Shown here one piece after another: positions 38,081-41,358 of a stretch of 41,358 nucleotides of DNA. A program made the translations under genes and the position numbers. Source of the DNA: a virus; IMG/VR virus record IMGVR_UViG_3300023179_000217, positions 1-41,358 of that record; one strand, given 5' to 3'. The notes under the pieces were generated by a model. That model searched no databases and had not been told where the DNA came from. It was given only the letters and a program-made list of their open reading frames with translations. How positions within the stretch are numbered: position 1 is the first letter of the stretch; every line of letters begins with the position of its first letter.

Positions 38081-38890
38081 ATGGCACGTATCCGAACCAT
38101 TAAGCCGCAGTTCTTTACGTCCGAGGAAGTGACGGCCTTAGAACCGCTGGCGCGGCTGTTGTTCATCGGGTTGTTTACCGAATGCGACCGCGAGGGCCGC
38201 GTCGAGGACCGCCCGCGAACACTCAAGATGCGCCTACTGCCGGCAGACGACTGCGATGTCGACGTGCTGCTGTGGTCGCTGGTGGATGCGCGATTGATTC
38301 GACGCTACGAGGCGAACGGAGTGCAGGTGATCCAGGTCATCGGGTTCTCGAAGCATCAGCGTCCGCACCCCAAAGAACAGGTTTCTCTTTTACCAGCGGA
38401 CGGAATCGACCGCGTAAGGCCGTTCGACACGGCTTGCCGTGAAAAGGTTGTCATGCTTCCCGTCGACAACCCGTCAAGTCCCGTAGGAAGGGAAGGGAAG
38501 GAGTATGGAGTACAGGAAGGGAAGGGAAGGGAAGGGGAGGGAACGGCACAGCGCACGCCCACGCTGATTGCCCGCGGCGAGGGGGTGAACTGGTTCAAGC
38601 GTCACGGCAACCACGTCGAGGGGTTCTGTGATTGGGTCTGCTTCGACCAGGCGCAGATGGACGAGCTCGCGGCCAAGATTCCCGGCGACGACCTACATCA
38701 GAAGCGCATGCAGTTGCGCGTCTGGGCCTCGTCCGTGCGCAAGACCTGGGCGGATCGCATCATCCCGGACGGATCGAACTACGACTTCTGGCGGAACCGC
38801 TGGACGGAGCAGCACGGCGGTTCGCGCCCGGCGAATGCCACGCTTCGCGCTACTCGAGCGGCGGCCGATCTTGACGAGGCGTTTCGATGA
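38081..38890 (+). CDS. Replication initiation protein (phage O / replisome organiser-like)
   Basis: 269 residues. The N-terminal winged-helix region (IRTIKPQFFTSEEVTALEPL, then ARLLFIGLFTECDREGRVED and LKMRLLPADDCDVD) is typical of phage replisome organisers. A Gly/Glu/Lys-rich linker (about 135-150) comes from a G-rich repeat in the DNA. The C-terminal part carries a conserved W-rich helix (QLRVWASSVRKTWADRII). The protein would bind the origin and help load helicase. In several phages the origin lies inside this gene, which fits the repeat. The 214-base gap before it (37867-38080) holds no supported gene. Confidence 0.75.
   Translation: MARIRTIKPQFFTSEEVTALEPLARLLFIGLFTECDREGRVEDRPRTLKMRLLPADDCDVDVLLWSLVDARLIRRYEANGVQVIQVIGFSKHQRPHPKEQVSLLPADGIDRVRPFDTACREKVVMLPVDNPSSPVGREGKEYGVQEGKGREGEGTAQRTPTLIARGEGVNWFKRHGNHVEGFCDWVCFDQAQMDELAAKIPGDDLHQKRMQLRVWASSVRKTWADRIIPDGSNYDFWRNRWTEQHGGSRPANATLRATRAAADLDEAFR
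38486..38541 (+). repeat. G-rich GGAAGGGAAGGG repeats in the replication gene (possible origin/G-quadruplex)
   Basis: Two blocks: 38486-38501 and 38515-38541. The second has five runs of three or four G (at 519, 524, 529, 534, 539) with spacers of one or two bases, which satisfies the G-quadruplex pattern. They encode the linker between the domains of the initiator, the place where lambda-type origins sit. Confidence 0.6.
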
Positions 38891-39423
38891 TCGCCGTGGT
38901 CGATTCTCCGAGGCTTGCCGCGCTCAAGAAGGTCTTCGCGGCCTACCGCGCCGATACATCCAAACTCGTGGCCGAAGCCTACAAGGAAGGGCTGGCCGAC
39001 ATTCCTGATGACGTGCTGGTGCCGGCCATTGACGCCGCAATCCAGGGCGAAGCCTTCATGCCCAGCGTGGCGCGTCTGCGGACGTATGCCGACCGCGTGA
39101 AGCCGTCCGTGCCGGAACTTCCTCCGGCCACTGTCGTGGACCCGGCGAAGCTGCTGACGGGACAAGTGAAGCCGTTGGACGACAGCGACCCTCGCACGTG
39201 GGCCTATTGCAGCGCGTGCCGGGATACCGGATGGGTCGAATCCGTCCGCGAGTTCAAGCCGCCTTACACGATGCCGGTGGCCACCAATGCCGGCGTCGAA
39301 AACCGAGTCATTCACACCGAACGTCGCAGCTACTTTGCGCACTGCTCATGCCGTCCGACGAATCCCAAGATGGCCGCGGAACGGTTGCGCCGAACGAAGT
39401 ATTCACGGGAGTCCACCGAATGA
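38887..39423 (+). CDS. Putative helicase loader / replication protein P-like
   Basis: 178 residues, starting inside the preceding stop (ATGA). The N-terminal helical part AYRADTSKLVAEAYKEGLAD, then VLVPAIDAAIQGEAFMPSVA, resembles replication P-like and similar loader-associated proteins. The C-terminal half has CSACRDTGWVE, then a FAHCSCR segment, a likely zinc-binding site. No Walker motif is visible, so it is not a DnaC-type ATPase. The role is inferred from position after the initiator. Confidence 0.55.
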   Translation: MIAVVDSPRLAALKKVFAAYRADTSKLVAEAYKEGLADIPDDVLVPAIDAAIQGEAFMPSVARLRTYADRVKPSVPELPPATVVDPAKLLTGQVKPLDDSDPRTWAYCSACRDTGWVESVREFKPPYTMPVATNAGVENRVIHTERRSYFAHCSCRPTNPKMAAERLRRTKYSRESTE

Positions 39424-39770
39424 TGCAGCACGTCATCGTCTGGGATGGCCGCAGAAACGGCCCAGGAGGGGCGCTGTTGTTCGCAGAGCAGCATACCCAG
39501 ACCTACCCGGCCCCTTCGACCCCGATCGCGCCCTTGCGCCCCTATTGCGGGAATTTGGGCGACGTGATGGTTCGCTTCCGTGTCGCGGCGAAGTCGCTGA
39601 CGGACTGGTTTACTCGGCATCAGGTCGCGGAGTTGTCCGGGCTGGAGGTCCTTGCGGTCACGCGGTGCATTAGTGCGTGCTTGCGCCGAGGTGAGTTGAT
39701 CTCTGAACAACCGCGTCGAGGCGGACGCCGGAAGCATGGCGAGCTGCAGCGGTATCGGTGGGTGCGATGA
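39423..39770 (+). CDS. Small winged-helix-like protein
   Basis: 115 residues from ATG 39423. The C-terminal half (WFTRHQVAELSGLEVLAVTR, CISACLRRGELISEQPRRGG) looks like a helix-turn-helix plus wing, with a basic end. ATGA overlaps at both sides link it to the replication genes. It may be a late or replication regulator. Confidence 0.55.
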   Translation: MQHVIVWDGRRNGPGGALLFAEQHTQTYPAPSTPIAPLRPYCGNLGDVMVRFRVAAKSLTDWFTRHQVAELSGLEVLAVTRCISACLRRGELISEQPRRGGRRKHGELQRYRWVR

Positions 39771-40171
39771 CACAACCAGGTTTCGACTTTCACGCGCCAG
39801 TCGTGCCGTTGCCTCCGCTGATGCAGGCGGACGAATCCGAGCAGACGGTGAGCCGTCAGCGGGTCTTTGACTGCCTCGTTCGGGCTGGTGAGCGAGGGTT
39901 GTCCACGCCGGAACTCATCACGCAGAGCCGCACCTATGCGGCCCCGCGTCGAGTGTGGGAGCTGGCGAACTTCTACGGCTACGTGATCCTTGGCGAGAAG
40001 CGCGGGCGGAATGCGTGGCACTGGACGTTTGTGCGGTCGGAGCCGTGGGCGCGGCCGGCCGTGATGCCGTGGCGCATGGCGAAGAAGCAGGAAGCGGATC
40101 GCGTGTCCGCGAATCGTGATCGCTTGGGCCTCTCCGAGCAGGGGCGTCAGGTGTGGGAGCAGAGCCGATGA
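39767..40171 (+). CDS. Putative helix-turn-helix protein
   Basis: 134 residues from ATG 39767. VSRQRVFDCLVRAGERGLST, then PELITQSRTYAAPRRVWELA, suggests an HTH domain with a following WHWTFV strand, as in short phage proteins near replication genes. It overlaps the methyltransferase gene by ATGA. Function unknown. Confidence 0.55.
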   Translation: MTQPGFDFHAPVVPLPPLMQADESEQTVSRQRVFDCLVRAGERGLSTPELITQSRTYAAPRRVWELANFYGYVILGEKRGRNAWHWTFVRSEPWARPAVMPWRMAKKQEADRVSANRDRLGLSEQGRQVWEQSR

Positions 40172-41097
40172 GCCTTCAGGCTCCCTTTCCGTGGTTTGGC
40201 GGCAAACGCAAAGTCGCGGCGGAAGTGTGGCGGCGGTTCGGTGACGTGCGGAATTACGTCGAGCCGTTTTTTGGTTCCGGGGCCGTGCTGCTCGGTCGCC
40301 CGCAGCCGTTTGAGGGCAACGAGACGATCAACGACGCGGACGGCTTTGTAGCGAACTTCTGGCGGGCTGTGCAAGCCGATCCGGAGGCGACCGCGCACCA
40401 CGCCGACAACCCCGTCAACGAGAACGACCTGCACGCCCGCCATGCGTGGTTGGTGGGTCAGATTGAGGACTTGCGGGCGCGGTTAGAGGGCGATCCGGAT
40501 TACTTCGACGCCAAGATCGCGGGTTGGTGGGTGTGGGGCGTGTCGTGTTGGATTGGTAGCGGGTTCGGTTCTGGTCAAGGTCCGTGGCGCGTCGTGAGCC
40601 GGCAACTGGTGCACTTGGGCAGCAACGGCCAAGGCGTGAACCGGAAACGGGAACACGGAGACGCGCTTGCGGATTGGTTTGTATTGCTATCCGAACGACT
40701 GCGATCGGTGCGCGTGGCGTCCGGTGACTGGTCGCGTGTTTGCGGCCCTAGCGTGACACACAAGCACGGCGTGACGGCGGTGTTTCTCGATCCGCCCTAC
40801 GCGGATACAGCGCAGCGTAGTAAAGACCTGTATCGCGTGGATTGCCTCCAGGTCGCCCACGAAGTACGGGCGTGGGCGATTGAACAAGGCCGGCGTGACG
40901 ACATGCGGATCGCGCTATGCGGGTACGAAGGCGAGCACGACATGCCAGAGACATGGCAGGTGCTGCAGTGGTCAGCCGGGGAAGGGTTTGGCGGGCAGGC
41001 GGATGAGCGCACAGGCAACGGCAAGCGTGAGCGGATTTGGTTTTCGCCTGCGTGCCTGAACGAGCAGCCAGCCCTGCCGATGGGGTTTTCAAAATGA
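40168..41097 (+). CDS. D12-class DNA adenine N6 methyltransferase
   Basis: 309 residues from ATG 40168. FPWFGGKRKVAAEVWRRFGD (about 7-26) is the SAM-binding start of D12-type enzymes, VEPFFGSGAVLL follows, and FLDPPYADT (Asp near 208) is the catalytic DPPY. The insertion between them forms the target-recognition part. It methylates adenine in phage DNA. Together with the Dam- and C5-type genes across the circle junction it forms a cluster of three DNA methyltransferases. Confidence 0.9.
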   Translation: MSLQAPFPWFGGKRKVAAEVWRRFGDVRNYVEPFFGSGAVLLGRPQPFEGNETINDADGFVANFWRAVQADPEATAHHADNPVNENDLHARHAWLVGQIEDLRARLEGDPDYFDAKIAGWWVWGVSCWIGSGFGSGQGPWRVVSRQLVHLGSNGQGVNRKREHGDALADWFVLLSERLRSVRVASGDWSRVCGPSVTHKHGVTAVFLDPPYADTAQRSKDLYRVDCLQVAHEVRAWAIEQGRRDDMRIALCGYEGEHDMPETWQVLQWSAGEGFGGQADERTGNGKRERIWFSPACLNEQPALPMGFSK

Positions 41098-41270
41098 CCT
41101 GTGCCTGTGGTCGTCCTCGCAAGTTGAGTGGTCGCGTCTCCCTCTGTGTGGTGTGCCGTCGAGCGCAGCGACACGCCCGAGCGATCGAGACACGGATTGA
41201 GTTGGCCTATCGGAAGGCCCGAGCGGAACAACGTACGCAGCGTCGGCAGGCGCAGAGGGTAGCGGCGTAA
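41094..41270 (+). CDS. Small zinc-ribbon protein
   Basis: 58 residues from ATG 41094. CACGRPRKLSGRVSLCVVC gives a C-x-C...C-x-x-C zinc site, followed by a very basic helix (RRAQRHARAIETRIELAYRK). It ends one base before the second copy of the nuclease start. It may bind DNA. Confidence 0.6.
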   Translation: MTCACGRPRKLSGRVSLCVVCRRAQRHARAIETRIELAYRKARAEQRTQRRQAQRVAA

Positions 41271-41343
41271 ATGGCACGGGTGTCCTGGCCCTTCGACAAG
41301 CTCTGTGATCTCGCCGGGGTGCCGGTGCCGGTGGCGGAGTATC
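41218..41343. repeat. Terminal direct repeat, right copy
   Basis: Same 126 bases as 1-126. The nuclease ORF beginning at 41271 is therefore the 5' part of the gene at 54-374, cut off by the window end. Confidence 0.9.
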
Positions 41344-41358
41344 ACAGAGCTTGTCGAA
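41292..41358. repeat. Fold-back hairpin at the contig end
   Basis: TTCGACAAGCTCTGTGAT (41292-41309) is inverted exactly at 41341-41358, with 31 bases between. The last 15 bases do not match the left copy of the genome and are best explained as a strand-switch artefact of amplification or assembly. Confidence 0.8.

Noticed and set aside
41292-41358. Hairpin telomere of a linear plasmid-prophage
   Set aside because: Found at one end only, no protelomerase gene is present, and a tyrosine integrase with attP exists.
1-41358. CRISPR arrays or anti-CRISPR clusters
   Set aside because: No regularly spaced repeats were seen, and no small gene here shows a recognised anti-CRISPR or Aca pairing.

Overview
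The window is one complete, circular genome of a temperate tailed bacteriophage with a long flexible tail (siphovirus-like Caudoviricetes). The first 126 bases recur at 41218-41343, so the unit genome is 41217 bp and the linear ends are an assembly overlap; the last 15 bases are a fold-back artefact. The DNA is GC-rich, apart from a lower-GC insertion at about 2.5-5.2 kb. The single att core (3' part of a tRNA-Thr(CGU)) beside the integrase, with no second copy, means this is the excised or virion form. The host cannot be named from sequence alone, but its tRNA-Thr(CGU) gene must contain the att core.

Layout. (1) 40.2-2.4 kb across the junction: three DNA methyltransferases (D12 type, Dam type, C5 type), a small PD-(D/E)XK-like nuclease and small zinc-ribbon or winged-helix proteins. 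The C5 gene carries a run of ten G and an overprinted second reading frame. (2) 2.5-5.2 kb: a 2651-bp mobile cassette with 19-bp inverted ends and 8-bp target duplications. It carries a higB-higA toxin-antitoxin operon with a third gene, a small basic protein and a decayed IS1-like transposase, and it interrupts a small phage gene. (3) 5.2-13.9 kb: small ORFs, terminase, portal, head morphogenesis, scaffold and major capsid genes. (4) 14-17.1 kb: a 988-residue glycosyltransferase-methyltransferase-glycosyltransferase fusion directly after the capsid gene. (5) 17.1-25.8 kb: neck and tail genes, including a candidate frameshifted tail chaperone pair, an 881-residue tape measure, the tail-tip hub and two predicted secreted proteins. 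(6) 25.8-31.6 kb: lysis genes (M15 endolysin, holin-like proteins, TIM-barrel hydrolase) and small accessory genes. (7) 31.6-34.2 kb, mostly minus strand: integrase, attP with arm repeats, a two-gene operon for a membrane protein, and the repressor. (8) 34.2-40.2 kb: early genes, with CII-like and AlpA-like regulators, a single-strand annealing protein with an SSB-like tip, HNH and NinB-like proteins, and replication initiation and loader genes.

How it works together. Repressor and early promoters face away from each other over one 16-bp palindrome whose two arms each contain a -35 box, an economical lysis/lysogeny switch. The integrase recombines at attP in the tRNA gene. Early genes replicate and recombine the genome, the methyltransferases probably mask it from host restriction, and the rightward late genes build, possibly glycosylate, and release the virion. 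The most notable elements are the TA-carrying IS1-like cassette, the tri-domain sugar enzyme beside the capsid gene, the switch palindrome, a parS-like site, and the overprinted, potentially phase-variable C5 methyltransferase.
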